A stretch of DNA of 64,000 nt from assembly GCF_039386055.1 (NCBI RefSeq), contig NZ_CP135012.1:96755-160754 (forward strand), read 5' to 3'. This document shows positions 22,522-32,755 of the stretch, one piece after another. Each line of letters starts with the position of its first letter. Position 1 is the first letter of the stretch. Origin of the DNA: Buchnera aphidicola (Greenidea ficicola) (lineage in GTDB: Bacteria; Pseudomonadota; Gammaproteobacteria; Enterobacterales; Enterobacteriaceae). A model generated the notes under the pieces. The model was not told the origin of the DNA. It worked only from the letters and a program-made list of their open reading frames with translations, and searched no databases. The position numbers were made by a program, and so were the translations under genes.

Positions 22522-23465
22522 TGTTCAAACATTGCTGAAATTGATTCTTCATTATTTATTCTTCTTATTGCTTCTGCTAACATGTTTTTTAATGTTAATT
22601 TTCTAATTTTTTTTAGTTTTTTTATTTTATTCGGTAATGGGATAGTATCACATACAATAATTTCATCAATATTAGAATTTTTAAAATTTTTTCTAGCTTT
22701 TCCAGAAAAAATAGCATGTGTTGCATAAGCAAAAACTTTTTTAGCTCCATTTTTTTTTAATGCTTTTGCAGCATTACAAATTGTACCTCCAGTATCAATA
22801 ATGTCATCAACTAATATACAATCTTTATTTTTAACATCTCCAATAATGTGCATTACTTGTGAAGAATTTGCATATGATCTTCTTTTGTCAATAATTGCCA
22901 TATCTGTATCATTTAATAATTTAGCAATTGCTCTAGTTCTTATTACTCCTCCTATATCTGGAGAAACAATAACAGGGTTAATTAAATTTATTTTTAACAT
23001 GTCTTCTAATAATACTATACTCCCGAAAACATTATCTACTGGAATATCAAAAAATCCTTGTATTTGTTCTGCATGTAAATCTACTGTTAGTATTCTATCT
23101 ACCCCAACATTAGATAAAAAATCAGCAATTACTTTTGCGGTAATAGGAACTCTAGACGAACGAACTCTTCGATCTTGTCTTGCGTATCCAAAATAAGGTA
23201 TTACAGCTGTTATTCTTCCAGCAGAAGCTCTTCTTATTGCATCTATCATAACTATTAATTCCATTAAGTTATCATTTGTTGGTGCGCAAGTAGATTGAAT
23301 AATAAAAATATCCCCACCTCTTACGTTTTCGTTTATTTTTACACTTATTTCACCATCACTAAAACGACCTATTTCAGCTTTACCTATTGTTGTATATAAT
23401 TTTTTTGCAATAGCTTTTGCTAATTTTGGTATTGAATTTCCTGAAAATATTTTCATATCAGACAT
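22518..23465 (-). CDS. prs: Ribose-phosphate pyrophosphokinase (PRPP synthase)
   Basis: Makes PRPP from ribose 5-phosphate and ATP, the precursor of nucleotides, histidine and tryptophan. The 315 residues equal E. coli in length and it is among the least diverged proteins here. Motifs: [30 protein letters not shown], the flexible-loop RRS region, [17 protein letters not shown], and the PRPP loop [10 protein letters not shown]. It is convergent with folC, and the stop codons interlock over TTAA. The divergent spacer to prfA holds a long inverted repeat. Confidence 0.98.
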   Translation of the reverse strand: MSDMKIFSGNSIPKLAKAIAKKLYTTIGKAEIGRFSDGEISVKINENVRGGDIFIIQSTCAPTNDNLMELIVMIDAIRRASAGRITAVIPYFGYARQDRRVRSSRVPITAKVIADFLSNVGVDRILTVDLHAEQIQGFFDIPVDNVFGSIVLLEDMLKINLINPVIVSPDIGGVIRTRAIAKLLNDTDMAIIDKRRSYANSSQVMHIIGDVKNKDCILVDDIIDTGGTICNAAKALKKNGAKKVFAYATHAIFSGKARKNFKNSNIDEIIVCDTIPLPNKIKKLKKIRKLTLKNMLAEAIRRINNEESISAMFEH

Positions 23466-23497
23466 TTTATTTCCTTTTAATATTATTAAATTTATTA

Positions 23498-23543
23498 AAT
23501 TTAATATTATATTTTAAATATTATTTTAATATAATATTAAATT
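23498..23543. repeat. 16-bp inverted repeat in the prs-prfA divergent spacer
   Basis: Arms at 23498-23513 and 23528-23543 are perfect reverse complements around a 14-nt A/T loop. It lies in the shared upstream region of two divergent genes, so it could be a promoter element or cruciform-prone site. The A/T-only composition makes chance a real alternative. Confidence 0.5.
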
Positions 23544-23579
23544 AAAATATTATATAATATTATATTAAGGAATTTATAT

Positions 23580-24659
23580 ATGAATAAATCTATTATATTT
23601 AAATTAAAAAAATTATATTATCGTTATAAAAAAATAAAATTATCATTAAATCAACCAAATAATTTTTTAAATTATAAAAAAATAAATAAATTGTCTAAAG
23701 AGTATATTAAATTGTCTTCTATTTGTTTATTATTTATTAAGTGGAAAAATATTGTAAAAGAGATTTTTTCTTTAAAAAAATTATTAAATGATCCAGAAAT
23801 ATTTGAATTAGCTTTGGATGATTTAAAAAAAAAAAAAATAAAAAAAAAAAAAATAGAAAATAAATTAAAAATATTATTAATTCCAAAAGATTCTAATAAC
23901 AAAAATGGTTGTTTTGTAGAAATTAGAGCTGCAACTGGAGGAGATGAAGCTGCTATTTTTGCAGGAAATTTATTTCGTATGTATTCTCGTTATTCAGAAA
24001 TAAAATCTTGGAAATTAAAAATAATTAATTTTCATAATAGTTCTAAAGGTGGTTTTAAAGAAATTATTTGTGAAATTATTGGAAATGAAGTTAGTAAAAA
24101 ATTAAAATTTGAATCAGGTGGTCATAGAGTACAGCGTATTCCTAAAACAGAATCTCAAGGAAGAGTGCATACTTCTACTTGTACGGTTGCAGTTATTCCT
24201 ATTTTAAAAAAAGAAATAAAAAGAAATGTTATTAAACCTGTTGATTTAAAAATTGATACATTTAGGTCTTCAGGAGCTGGAGGACAACATGTAAATACAA
24301 CTGATTCTGCAATTCGAATAAAACATATTCCTACTGGAATTGTTGCAGAATGCCAAGATGAAAGATCACAACATAAAAATAAAGCGAAAGCTTTATCTAT
24401 TTTATCTGCAAGGATATATGCTGCAGAAATGATAAAAAAAAAAGCTAAAAATTCTTTTATACGTAAAAATTTATTAGGAAGTGGGGAACGTTCGGATAGA
24501 ATAAGAACTTATAATTTTCCTCAAAACAGAATTACAGATCATAGAATTAATTTAACTTTATATTGTTTAGATTCAATTTTGCAAGGGAAATTAGATCTTT
24601 TAATTGATCCAATTATTCAAGAATATCAATCTAATTTATTATGTAATATAAAGGAATAA
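23580..24659 (+). CDS. prfA: Peptide chain release factor 1
   Basis: Recognises UAA and UAG stops and triggers peptide release. The 359 residues (E. coli 360) contain the catalytic GGQ in SSGAGGQHVNTTDSAIR. The tripeptide that reads the stop codon is PKT in RVQRIPKTESQGRVHTS; E. coli has PAT, so the middle position is Lys here. Residues ~80-100 are Lys-rich from two A tracts, with frame kept. AAGGAA precedes the ATG. prmC, which methylates the GGQ glutamine, follows after 10 bp. The usual upstream neighbour hemA is absent. Confidence 0.97.
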   Translation: MNKSIIFKLKKLYYRYKKIKLSLNQPNNFLNYKKINKLSKEYIKLSSICLLFIKWKNIVKEIFSLKKLLNDPEIFELALDDLKKKKIKKKKIENKLKILLIPKDSNNKNGCFVEIRAATGGDEAAIFAGNLFRMYSRYSEIKSWKLKIINFHNSSKGGFKEIICEIIGNEVSKKLKFESGGHRVQRIPKTESQGRVHTSTCTVAVIPILKKEIKRNVIKPVDLKIDTFRSSGAGGQHVNTTDSAIRIKHIPTGIVAECQDERSQHKNKAKALSILSARIYAAEMIKKKAKNSFIRKNLLGSGERSDRIRTYNFPQNRITDHRINLTLYCLDSILQGKLDLLIDPIIQEYQSNLLCNIKE

Positions 24660-24669
24660 AATAATTAAT

Positions 24670-25497
24670 ATGAAAATTAAACAATGGTTTTATATGTCTG
24701 TTAATATGTTTAATAAATATTCTATTTCTGTATATGATATTGAAATAATATTTTTTATTGTTTTTAAAAAAAAAAGAACATGGATTTTTAAAAATTTCAA
24801 TAAAATTATTTTTTTAAAAAAATTAAATCAATTAAATTATTTATTATCTAAACGTTTAAATTCAGAACCTTTAGATTATATTATTGGAAATAAAAATTTT
24901 TTTTCATTAAATTTTATTATATCAAAATATACTTTAATACCAAGAACAGATACTGAAATTTTAGTAAAAAAAATTTTATTAAAAATAAAAAAATATAATA
25001 GTTTAATATTAGATTTAGGAACTGGTTGTGGAAATATATCTTTATCTATAGCTAAAAATAATTTAAAATTAAAAATTATAGGAGTAGATTATAATAAAAA
25101 AGCTATTAAAATAGCTAAAAAAAATTCTTTTTTATTAAATTTAAAAAATGTTTTTTTTTTACATAGTAATTGGTTCAATTCTGTTAAAAATATTTTTTTT
25201 GATATAATTGTTAGTAATCCTCCTTATATTTCTTATTCTGATGTTTCTTTATTAAAAAAAAATATTTTTTTTGAACCTTTTAATTCTTTATTATCAAATA
25301 AAAGAGGATTAAAAGAAATAAAATATATTATTCAAACAGCAAAAAAATATTTAAATGATGGAGGTTGGTTATTAATTGAGCATAGTTTTTTAAATAAAAA
25401 TAAAATTATTTTTTTATTTAAATTAAATAAATATAAAAGTATTAGTTCTTTTAAAGATAATAATGGTATAAATAGAATTACATTAGGTAAAAAATAA
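24670..25497 (+). CDS. prmC: Release-factor glutamine methyltransferase
   Basis: Methylates the GGQ glutamine of RF1 and RF2 with S-adenosylmethionine. The 275 residues (E. coli 277) have a short helical N-terminal domain, then the SAM-binding LDLGTGCGNISLSIA and the catalytic IVSNPPYIS, with EPLDYIIGNKNFFSLNF and PRTDTEILV as in the family. It forms a pair with prfA, the same arrangement as in E. coli. It is convergent with yfaE across a short A/T spacer of about 30 bp. Confidence 0.95.
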   Translation: MKIKQWFYMSVNMFNKYSISVYDIEIIFFIVFKKKRTWIFKNFNKIIFLKKLNQLNYLLSKRLNSEPLDYIIGNKNFFSLNFIISKYTLIPRTDTEILVKKILLKIKKYNSLILDLGTGCGNISLSIAKNNLKLKIIGVDYNKKAIKIAKKNSFLLNLKNVFFLHSNWFNSVKNIFFDIIVSNPPYISYSDVSLLKKNIFFEPFNSLLSNKRGLKEIKYIIQTAKKYLNDGGWLLIEHSFLNKNKIIFLFKLNKYKSISSFKDNNGINRITLGKK

Positions 25498-25527
25498 TTT
25501 TTAATTTTTTTAATTTTAATTTTAATT

Positions 25528-25788
25528 TTAAATTTTAATTGTAATATTTGTTTTAGGTATACAACAACATGTTAAAATTTCTTTTTTATTTAATAAAACT
25601 AAATTTTTTTTTTTTAAATATTTTATTTTTCCTTTAATTAATATTATTCTGCATATTCCACAATACCCTTCACAACATTGATATATTGTGTTTATTTTAT
25701 TTTTTTTAAGTAAATTTAATAGAGTTTTTTTTTTTTTATAATATATTTTTTTAATTTTTTTTTTGTATATTAATGTAATTATTTTCAT
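25528..25788 (-). CDS. yfaE: 2Fe-2S ferredoxin for ribonucleotide reductase maintenance
   Basis: In E. coli YfaE supplies electrons to regenerate the diferric-tyrosyl cofactor of NrdB. I place the start at ATG 25788, after the nrdB stop; an upstream in-frame ATG at 25821 would overlap nrdB by 26 bp. This gives 86 residues (E. coli 84). Ligands are in CCEGYCGICR with the fourth Cys in ILTCCCIPK, matching the E. coli pattern CREGYCGSCR and ILPCCC. The N-terminal half is Lys-rich. It is the last gene of the nrdA-nrdB-yfaE operon. Confidence 0.93.
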   Translation of the reverse strand: MKIITLIYKKKIKKIYYKKKKTLLNLLKKNKINTIYQCCEGYCGICRIILIKGKIKYLKKKNLVLLNKKEILTCCCIPKTNITIKI

Positions 25789-25795
25789 AAAATTT

Positions 25796-26926
25796 TTATA
25801 AAATAAAATTATTAAATTCATTTTCTTGAATTTCAGAATCTATTTGTCCTATCAAGTATGAGCTTATTTCTACTTCTTGTGGTGCATTTTGTACATTATC
25901 TGATACTAACCATGAATTTATCCAAGGTATTGGATTTTTTTTTATTGAAAAAGGAATTTTTAATCCTATTGATTGCATTCTTATATTGGTAATATATTCA
26001 ATATATTTACATAAAACTTTTTTATTTAGTCCTAACATAGATCCGTTTTTAAATAAATAATGAGCCCATTTTTTTTCTTGATTTGCTGCGTTTAAAAATA
26101 TTTGAGTTGCTTCAAAAGAAGAATCTTTAATAATTTTTTTCATATCATATGAATTATCATCTTTTTCTAATAAATGTATCATATGTTGTGTTCCATTTAA
26201 ATGTAATGCTTCATCTCTTGCTATTAATCTTATTATTTTAGAATTTCCTTCCATTAATTTTCTTTCTGAAAAAGCAAAAGAACAAGCAAAACTTACATAA
26301 AAACGTATTGCTTCTAAAGCGTTTACACTTATTAAACATAAATATAAAGCTTTTTTTAATTTATTTAATTTTATATTTATTTTTTTACCATTAATTATAT
26401 GTTCTCCTTCTCCAAATAAATGCCATTGATTTGTCATTTTTATTAATTTATCATAATATTTAGATATATCTTTAGCTCTAGAATAAATAGCTTTATTATT
26501 TATAATATTATCAAAAATTTTTTTTGGGTTATTTACTATATTTCTTATGATATGAGTGTATGATCTTGAATGTATCGTTTCTGAAAATGACCAAGTTTCT
26601 ATCCAGGTTTCTAATTCTGGTATAGAAACTATAGGTAATAATGCTATATTTGGACTTCTTCCTTGTATTGAATCTAATAAGGTTTGATATTTTAAATTGC
26701 TTAAAAAAATATGTTTTTCATTATCAGAAAGATTTTTAAATTCTGTTCTATCTTTAGAAAGATCTATTTCTTCAGGTCTCCAAAAAAATGATAGTTGTTT
26801 TTCTATTAATTTTTCGAAAATTCCATATTTTTGTTGATCGTATCTTGCTATATTTACTGATTGTCCAAAAAACATAGGTTCTTTTAATTGGTTATTATTT
26901 TTTTTTGAAAAAGTAGTATATGTCAT
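25796..26926 (-). CDS. nrdB: Ribonucleotide reductase class Ia, beta subunit
   Basis: Carries the diiron-tyrosyl radical that starts reduction of ribonucleotides. I place the start at ATG 26926 ([20 protein letters not shown]), preceded by AGGAAA, giving 376 residues exactly as in E. coli; an upstream ATG at 26968 adds 14 residues with no counterpart. Conserved parts include [33 protein letters not shown] with iron ligands, and [14 protein letters not shown]. The end [12 protein letters not shown] resembles the NrdA-binding tail. It lies between nrdA and yfaE. Confidence 0.98.
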   Translation of the reverse strand: MTYTTFSKKNNNQLKEPMFFGQSVNIARYDQQKYGIFEKLIEKQLSFFWRPEEIDLSKDRTEFKNLSDNEKHIFLSNLKYQTLLDSIQGRSPNIALLPIVSIPELETWIETWSFSETIHSRSYTHIIRNIVNNPKKIFDNIINNKAIYSRAKDISKYYDKLIKMTNQWHLFGEGEHIINGKKINIKLNKLKKALYLCLISVNALEAIRFYVSFACSFAFSERKLMEGNSKIIRLIARDEALHLNGTQHMIHLLEKDDNSYDMKKIIKDSSFEATQIFLNAANQEKKWAHYLFKNGSMLGLNKKVLCKYIEYITNIRMQSIGLKIPFSIKKNPIPWINSWLVSDNVQNAPQEVEISSYLIGQIDSEIQENEFNNFIL

Positions 26927-26982
26927 TTTTTTTCCTAAAATTATAATATTTAATATTATAATAAACATATTAATTTAATTAT

Positions 26983-29274
26983 TTATATTTTACAAGCTCC
27001 GCTATTACAATCATCTTCTTTTTCAAATTTTATTTTAATATTGCTTTGTAAATCTTTTGCACCATCTCTTGTATTTTGATAATATAAAGTTTTTATTCCT
27101 AATTTATAAGAAAAAAGAAGATCTTTTAATAATATTTTCATAGGAATTTTTCCTTTTTCAAATTTACTAGGATCATAATTTGTATTTGTTGATATAGATT
27201 GATCAATAAATTTTTGCATAATTCCAACTAATTTTAAATATCCTTTATTGTTTGGTATATTCCAAAGAAATTCATAATTATTTTTTAATGATTTTAAATC
27301 AGGTACTATTTGTTTTAGCATTCCATCTTTTGATGCTTTTATTGTTATGGAATCTCTTGGTGGTTCAATTCCATTTGTAGAGTTTGAAATTTGTGAAGAT
27401 GTTTCTGATGGCATTAAAGAAGATAATGTTGAATTCCTTAATCCATATTTTTTAATTTTTTTTCTTAATTTTTCCCAATTTAAATATAATGGTTCTTTGC
27501 AAAATGTATCAATATCTTTTTTATATGTATCAATTGGTAATATTCCCATAGAGTATTTTGTTTCTTTAAATAATGGACAAGGTCCTTTTTCTTTAGATAA
27601 TTTACATGATGCTTTTAATAAATAATATTGTAAAGCTTCAAAAGTTTTATGTGTTAATGCATTTGCGCTATTGTCAGAATATTTCATATTGTTTTTTGCT
27701 AAGTAATATGCAAAATTAATTACTCCAATTCCTAATGATCTTCTATTCATTGTCCCTTTTTTTGCTGATAAAATTGGATAATTTTGATAATCTAATAAAG
27801 CATCTAACGCTCTTACTGTTAATTCTGTTAATTCAGATAATTCATTTAAATCTTTTATAATTCCTAAATTTATTGCAGATAAAGTACATAATGCAATTTC
27901 ACCTTTTTCATCATTTATATCATTTAGTGGACTTGTTGGTAAAGTGATTTCTAAACATAAATTAGATTGCTTGATAGGAGCTATTTTTGGGTTAAATGGT
28001 CCGTGTTCGTTACAATGATCTATATTTTGTATATATATTCTTCCAGTTGATGTTCTTTCTTGCATAATTAATGAAAATAATTCTATTGCTTTAATTTTTT
28101 TTTTTCTTATTTTTTTATTTTTTTCATAATTTTTATATAATTTTTTAAATTTTTTTTGATTTGAGAAGAAATATTTATATAATTTTGGTGTATCTGAAGG
28201 GCTAAATAAAGTTATTTTTTTATTTTTTATTAGTCTTTGATAAAATAATTTATTAATTTGTAATCCATAATCTATATGTCTTACTCTATTTTCTTCTATT
28301 CCTCTGTTATTTTTTAAAATTATTAAATCTTCAATTTCTAAATGCCATATTGGATAAAATAATGTTGCTGCACCTCCTCTTATACCTCCTTGAGAACAAG
28401 ATTTTATTGCTGATTGAAAATATTTATAAAATGGTATACAACCTGTATGAAATGCTTCACCATTTCTTATAGGACTTCCTAAAGCTCTAATTTTTCCTAC
28501 ATTTACTCCAATTCCTGCTCTTTGAGAAACATATTTTACAATGCTACTTGCAGTAGCATTAATAGAATTTAAAGTATCATCGCATTCAATTAATACACAA
28601 GAGCTGAATTGTCTTGTTGGAGTTCTCACTCCAGACATAATTGGAGTTGGTAAAGAAATTTTAAAAGTTGATATAGAATTGTAAAATTTTTTAATATAAT
28701 ACATTCTTTTTTTTTTAGGGTATTCAGAAAATAAACAAGCAGAAATCATAATGTATAAAAATTGAGCACTTTCATATATTTTATTATTGATTCTATCTTT
28801 TATTAAATATTTTCCTTCTAATTGTTTTACTGCGGTATATGAAAAATTCATATCTCTCCAATGATCTACAAAAGAATCCATTTTTTTATATTCTTTTTTA
28901 TTATATATTTTTAATAAATTTTTATCATATTTTTTTAATTTAATCATTTTTTTTACGTGTTTATATAATTTTGGAGGAGTGAATTTTCCATATGCTTTCT
29001 TTCTTATATAAAATGTTAATAATCTAGAAGCCATATATTGATAATCTGGTCTTTTTACAGTAATTAAATCTGAAGATATTTTTATAATAGTTTTTTGTAT
29101 TTTTGAAGTTTTAATAAAATTATAAAAATATAGTTTTGAATTTTTTATTATTTTTTTTATTGATATATTTTCTAAACCTTCTTTAGCAAAATTTAAAATT
29201 TTTATAATTTTATTTAAGTTTATTTTTTCTTTTTTACCATTTTTTTTTATAACAAAAAAAATTTTTTTAATCAT
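26983..29274 (-). CDS. nrdA: Ribonucleotide reductase class Ia, alpha subunit
   Basis: Catalytic subunit that makes deoxyribonucleoside diphosphates. The 763 residues (E. coli 761) begin with an ATP-cone regulatory domain (KKNGKKEKINLNKIIKI), which senses ATP/dATP. The active-site Cys of RQFSSCVLIECDD, QSNLCLEITLPT and ALCTLSAINLG are present, as is the C-terminal Cys pair of DDCNSGACKI that is re-reduced by thioredoxin or glutaredoxin. Large blocks are near identical to E. coli. First gene of the nrdA-nrdB-yfaE operon. Confidence 0.98.
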   Translation of the reverse strand: MIKKIFFVIKKNGKKEKINLNKIIKILNFAKEGLENISIKKIIKNSKLYFYNFIKTSKIQKTIIKISSDLITVKRPDYQYMASRLLTFYIRKKAYGKFTPPKLYKHVKKMIKLKKYDKNLLKIYNKKEYKKMDSFVDHWRDMNFSYTAVKQLEGKYLIKDRINNKIYESAQFLYIMISACLFSEYPKKKRMYYIKKFYNSISTFKISLPTPIMSGVRTPTRQFSSCVLIECDDTLNSINATASSIVKYVSQRAGIGVNVGKIRALGSPIRNGEAFHTGCIPFYKYFQSAIKSCSQGGIRGGAATLFYPIWHLEIEDLIILKNNRGIEENRVRHIDYGLQINKLFYQRLIKNKKITLFSPSDTPKLYKYFFSNQKKFKKLYKNYEKNKKIRKKKIKAIELFSLIMQERTSTGRIYIQNIDHCNEHGPFNPKIAPIKQSNLCLEITLPTSPLNDINDEKGEIALCTLSAINLGIIKDLNELSELTELTVRALDALLDYQNYPILSAKKGTMNRRSLGIGVINFAYYLAKNNMKYSDNSANALTHKTFEALQYYLLKASCKLSKEKGPCPLFKETKYSMGILPIDTYKKDIDTFCKEPLYLNWEKLRKKIKKYGLRNSTLSSLMPSETSSQISNSTNGIEPPRDSITIKASKDGMLKQIVPDLKSLKNNYEFLWNIPNNKGYLKLVGIMQKFIDQSISTNTNYDPSKFEKGKIPMKILLKDLLFSYKLGIKTLYYQNTRDGAKDLQSNIKIKFEKEDDCNSGACKI

Positions 29275-29316
29275 ATTATTTTTTTTTATTTTAAATTTTA
29301 AATATATTAAATTTAT

Positions 29317-31779
29317 TTAATAATATATTTTTTTATTTGTTTTTTGTAAAGCTGCTACTTTAGATTTTTTATTAGTTCTAATTAATATTACTCCTTGTGT
29401 GTTTCTTTTTAATGTTGCTATTTCTGATACTCTTGTTCTTACTAAAGTTCCTGAATTAGTAATCATCATTATTTCATCTTTTTTTTTTGCTTCAATTGCT
29501 CCAATTAATATTCCGTTTTTTTTTGTTATTTTAATAGAGATTATTCCTTTAGTGGATCTAGATTTTATTGGAAATTCTTTCATTTTAGTTTGTTTACCAT
29601 ATCCTTTTTCTGTTACTGTTAATATGTTTCCTTTATTTTTTGGAATTACTAATGAAACTACTCTATCATTTTTGTTTATTTTGATTCCTTTAATTCCAGA
29701 TGTATTTCTTCCCATGTTTCTAACAGATTTTTCAGAAAAATGAACAACTTTTCCTTTTTTTGTAAATAACATAATGTTATTATTACCATTTGTTAAAGAA
29801 ACTCCAATTAATTCATCATTGTTGTTTAAATTAATTGCTATTATTCCTTTATTTCTTGGTTTATTAAATTCTTTTAATGAAGTTTTTTTAACTAACCCTT
29901 GAGCGGTTGCCATAAATATATTTATTTTGTTATTAAATTTTTTTAATGGTAAAATAGTAGTTATTCTTTCATTTTTATTTAATGGTAATAAATTAACTAT
30001 TGGTTTTCCTTTTGTGTTTCTGCTTGCTTCAGGTAATTGGTAAACTTTCATCCAATATATAATACCTTTGGTAGAAAAACATAAAATTAAATCGTGTGTA
30101 TTTGTTACTAATAAGCTTTCTATAAAATCTTTTTCTTTTATTTTTGTTGCTAATTTTCCTTTACCTCCTCTTTTTTGGGCTTCATAATCTGATAAAGGTT
30201 GATATTTTACATATCCTGAATTTGATAATGTAACTATTACATCTTCTTTTGTTATAATATCTTCTATTTTAAGATTATATTTTTTAATATTTATTTTTGT
30301 TCTTCTTTTATCTTTAAAATTATTTTTTATTTTTATTAATTCTTTTTTTATTACTTTAATAAGATTTTTTGGTTTATTTAAAATTTTTAAAAGATTTTTA
30401 ATTTTTTTTGAGATGTATATTTTTTTTTTAATAATATTTTTTTTTTCTATATTATTTAATTTATTTAATTTCAAATTTAAAATAGATTTTATTTGTTTTT
30501 TAGTAAGTTTGTATTTTTTATTTTTTTTTTTTATTTTCCATTTTTTTTTTTTTATTTTATTTTTAATTTTTTTTATTTTTTTTGTATTTTGAATAATTTT
30601 TATAATTTTTTTTATATTTTCTAATGCTATAATTAATCCTTTTAAAATATGTATTTTTTTTTTTGCTTTTTTTAATTTAAAAATTGTTTTTTTTTTTATG
30701 ATTTTTTTTCTATGTTTTAAAAAATGATATAAAATATTTTTTAAGGAAAGAATTTTTGGTTTTCCGTTACATAATGCAACCATGTTTATTCCAAATGATA
30801 TTTGTAATTTTGTCATAAGATATAATTTATTTAATATTATTTCTGATATTGCATCTTTTTTAGTTTCTATAACAATTCTCATTCCATCTTTATCTGATTC
30901 ATCTCTTAAAGCTTTAATTCCTTCTATTTTTTTATTTTTTATTAGTTCTGCTATTTTTTCTATTAGTTTTGATTTATTTACTTGATAAGGTAATTGATAA
31001 ATTATTATTGATTGTTTTTTATTTTTTTTTATTTTTATTTTACTTTTAGCCCTAATTTTTATTTTACCTTTTCCAGTTTTATATGCTTTTTTAATTCCTT
31101 TATTACCATTAATAATTCCAAATGTTGGAAAATCTGGTCCTGGTATATAACGCATTAGTTTTTTTAAACTAATTTTTTTGTTTTTTATATATGCTAATAA
31201 ACCATTTATTATTTCTTTTAAATTATGAGGAGGTATATTTGTTGCCATTCCAACAGCAATTCCAGATGATCCATTTATTAAAATATTTGGTATTGTAGAT
31301 GGTAAAATTTCTGGTATTGTTTCATTATTATCATAGTTAGGTATAAATTTTACAGTTTTTTTATCTAAATCTTTTAAAAGCTCTTGAGATATTTTTGACA
31401 TTCTAATTTCAGTGTATCTCATCGCAGCTGCTGAATCTCCATCTACAGAACCAAAATTTCCTTGTCCATCTATTAATGTGTATCTTAAGGAAAATATTTG
31501 AGCCATTCTAACTATTGTTTCATAAACTGCTGAATCTCCATGAGGGTGATATTTTCCAATAACATCTCCTACTATTCTAGCAGATTTTTTATATGGTTTG
31601 TTCCATTCATTTCCTAAAATTTTCATAGCATATAATATTCTTCTATGTACTGGTTTAAGACCATCTCTTACATCAGGTAATGCTCTTCCAACTATTACAG
31701 ACATTGCATAATCTAAATAAGATTTTTTAAGTTCTTTTTCTATATATATTTTTTTATTTTTTTTTTTATTTTTTTTCAT
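29317..31779 (-). CDS. gyrA: DNA gyrase subunit A
   Basis: Breaks and rejoins DNA in the gyrase A2B2 complex that introduces negative supercoils. The 820 residues (E. coli 875) contain [17 protein letters not shown], the quinolone-region [17 protein letters not shown] (Ser83 kept; Glu at the E. coli Asp87 position) and the catalytic Tyr in [10 protein letters not shown]. The coiled-coil region is very Lys-rich from A tracts. The C-terminal wrapping domain has the GyrA box as QKRGGKG. The acidic tail of E. coli is missing, which accounts for the shorter length. Confidence 0.97.
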   Translation of the reverse strand: MKKNKKKNKKIYIEKELKKSYLDYAMSVIVGRALPDVRDGLKPVHRRILYAMKILGNEWNKPYKKSARIVGDVIGKYHPHGDSAVYETIVRMAQIFSLRYTLIDGQGNFGSVDGDSAAAMRYTEIRMSKISQELLKDLDKKTVKFIPNYDNNETIPEILPSTIPNILINGSSGIAVGMATNIPPHNLKEIINGLLAYIKNKKISLKKLMRYIPGPDFPTFGIINGNKGIKKAYKTGKGKIKIRAKSKIKIKKNKKQSIIIYQLPYQVNKSKLIEKIAELIKNKKIEGIKALRDESDKDGMRIVIETKKDAISEIILNKLYLMTKLQISFGINMVALCNGKPKILSLKNILYHFLKHRKKIIKKKTIFKLKKAKKKIHILKGLIIALENIKKIIKIIQNTKKIKKIKNKIKKKKWKIKKKNKKYKLTKKQIKSILNLKLNKLNNIEKKNIIKKKIYISKKIKNLLKILNKPKNLIKVIKKELIKIKNNFKDKRRTKINIKKYNLKIEDIITKEDVIVTLSNSGYVKYQPLSDYEAQKRGGKGKLATKIKEKDFIESLLVTNTHDLILCFSTKGIIYWMKVYQLPEASRNTKGKPIVNLLPLNKNERITTILPLKKFNNKINIFMATAQGLVKKTSLKEFNKPRNKGIIAINLNNNDELIGVSLTNGNNNIMLFTKKGKVVHFSEKSVRNMGRNTSGIKGIKINKNDRVVSLVIPKNKGNILTVTEKGYGKQTKMKEFPIKSRSTKGIISIKITKKNGILIGAIEAKKKDEIMMITNSGTLVRTRVSEIATLKRNTQGVILIRTNKKSKVAALQKTNKKIYY

Positions 31780-31947
31780 TTTTATCTCTTTATAATTTAT
31801 TAAAAAATATTTTTTTTATAAAATATTATTTTATATTTTAATTTTATTATATTTTTAAAAAATAAAATATATATTGAAAATTATATTTAGTAATATATTT
31901 TATATATATAATTATTTTTGTAATTAAAATTTTTATAAGGAAAAATT

Positions 31948-32649
31948 ATGGAAAATAAAGAAAAAAAATTGATTAAAAATTTATTTTTAAGATTAAAAGA
32001 TATAGAATTAAAAAATGTTAAAATAGATTCAGAAGTTAATATATTAATTAAAGATATAATTAAAAAGCAATGTAATGCTCCTTATTATATGACTCAAACA
32101 ATATTAATACAAGAATCAGCAATGCAATCTTTATATAATAAAATAAATAAATTAGAAAATATTATTAAAAATTATAAAAAAGAAATTTATTCTAAAAATA
32201 AATCTAATGGGTTTTTATCAAATTTGTTTAATAAAAAAAAAATTAAAGAAAATGATTTAAATAAAAAAGATTGTGTAAATAAAAATTTTGAAAATAATAA
32301 TTTAAATAAACATGATAATTCTTATCATAATGGTACTGGTGGATTTTTAAAAAATGCATTACAAACTGCAATTGGTGTTGCTGGAGGTGTTGTTTCTGCG
32401 AATATGTTAATGAATCTTTTTAATAATAATAAGTCTCCTTCAGAAATTTTTAATACTGAAAATAATTCTGAATCATTAAAATCTCCTTCAGAGAATATAG
32501 ATAATGATTTTAATAAATATGTTATTAATGAAGAAGAAAATTCATCTCAATATAATAATGATTTTTTAATTCCAGAAAATTTAAATGATTTAGAGAATTC
32601 AGAAAGTTTTGATAATATTAATTCAGATGATAATGATGAATATTTATAA
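31948..32649 (+). CDS. DUF2076-family protein of unknown function
   Basis: I recognise the family but not a function. The N-terminal ~75 residues (LIKNLFLRLKDIEL to NKINKLENIIKNYKKE) form charged helices containing NAPYYMTQTILIQESAMQSL, the family hallmark. A Gly/Ala-rich hydrophobic segment follows near residues 130-155 (GTGGFLKNALQTAIGVAGG), which could insert in or lie on the membrane. The C-terminal ~80 residues are acidic and Asn/Ser-rich and look disordered. There is no signal peptide. AAGGAAAA precedes the ATG. It stands alone between gyrA and ahpC, with a strong terminator downstream. Confidence 0.8.
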   Translation: MENKEKKLIKNLFLRLKDIELKNVKIDSEVNILIKDIIKKQCNAPYYMTQTILIQESAMQSLYNKINKLENIIKNYKKEIYSKNKSNGFLSNLFNKKKIKENDLNKKDCVNKNFENNNLNKHDNSYHNGTGGFLKNALQTAIGVAGGVVSANMLMNLFNNNKSPSEIFNTENNSESLKSPSENIDNDFNKYVINEEENSSQYNNDFLIPENLNDLENSESFDNINSDDNDEYL

Positions 32650-32670
32650 TTTTTTTTAATAAAATTTTGT

Positions 32671-32716
32671 ATATTAAATTACATTAAAATTTTTTAATTT
32701 TAATGTAATTTAATAT
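32671..32716. terminator. Bidirectional terminator between the DUF2076 gene and ahpC
   Basis: A perfect 19-bp stem with arms at 32671-32689 and 32698-32716 and an 8-nt loop, followed by a run of T on the + strand. It lies between convergent genes and is the longest perfect hairpin I found in the window. Confidence 0.75.
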
Positions 32717-32755
32717 TTTTTTTTTAAAATAGATTTTCTTTTATTTTTATATTTA

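Noticed and set aside
23800-23880. Frameshift pseudogene at the double A tract of prfA
   Set aside because: The frame is continuous through both tracts and the total length (359) matches E. coli, so it is intact as sequenced.
25498-25527. Hexamer-like TTTTAA repeats between prmC and yfaE
   Set aside because: Short and imperfect in A/T-only DNA; no stem of convincing length or regulatory logic was seen.
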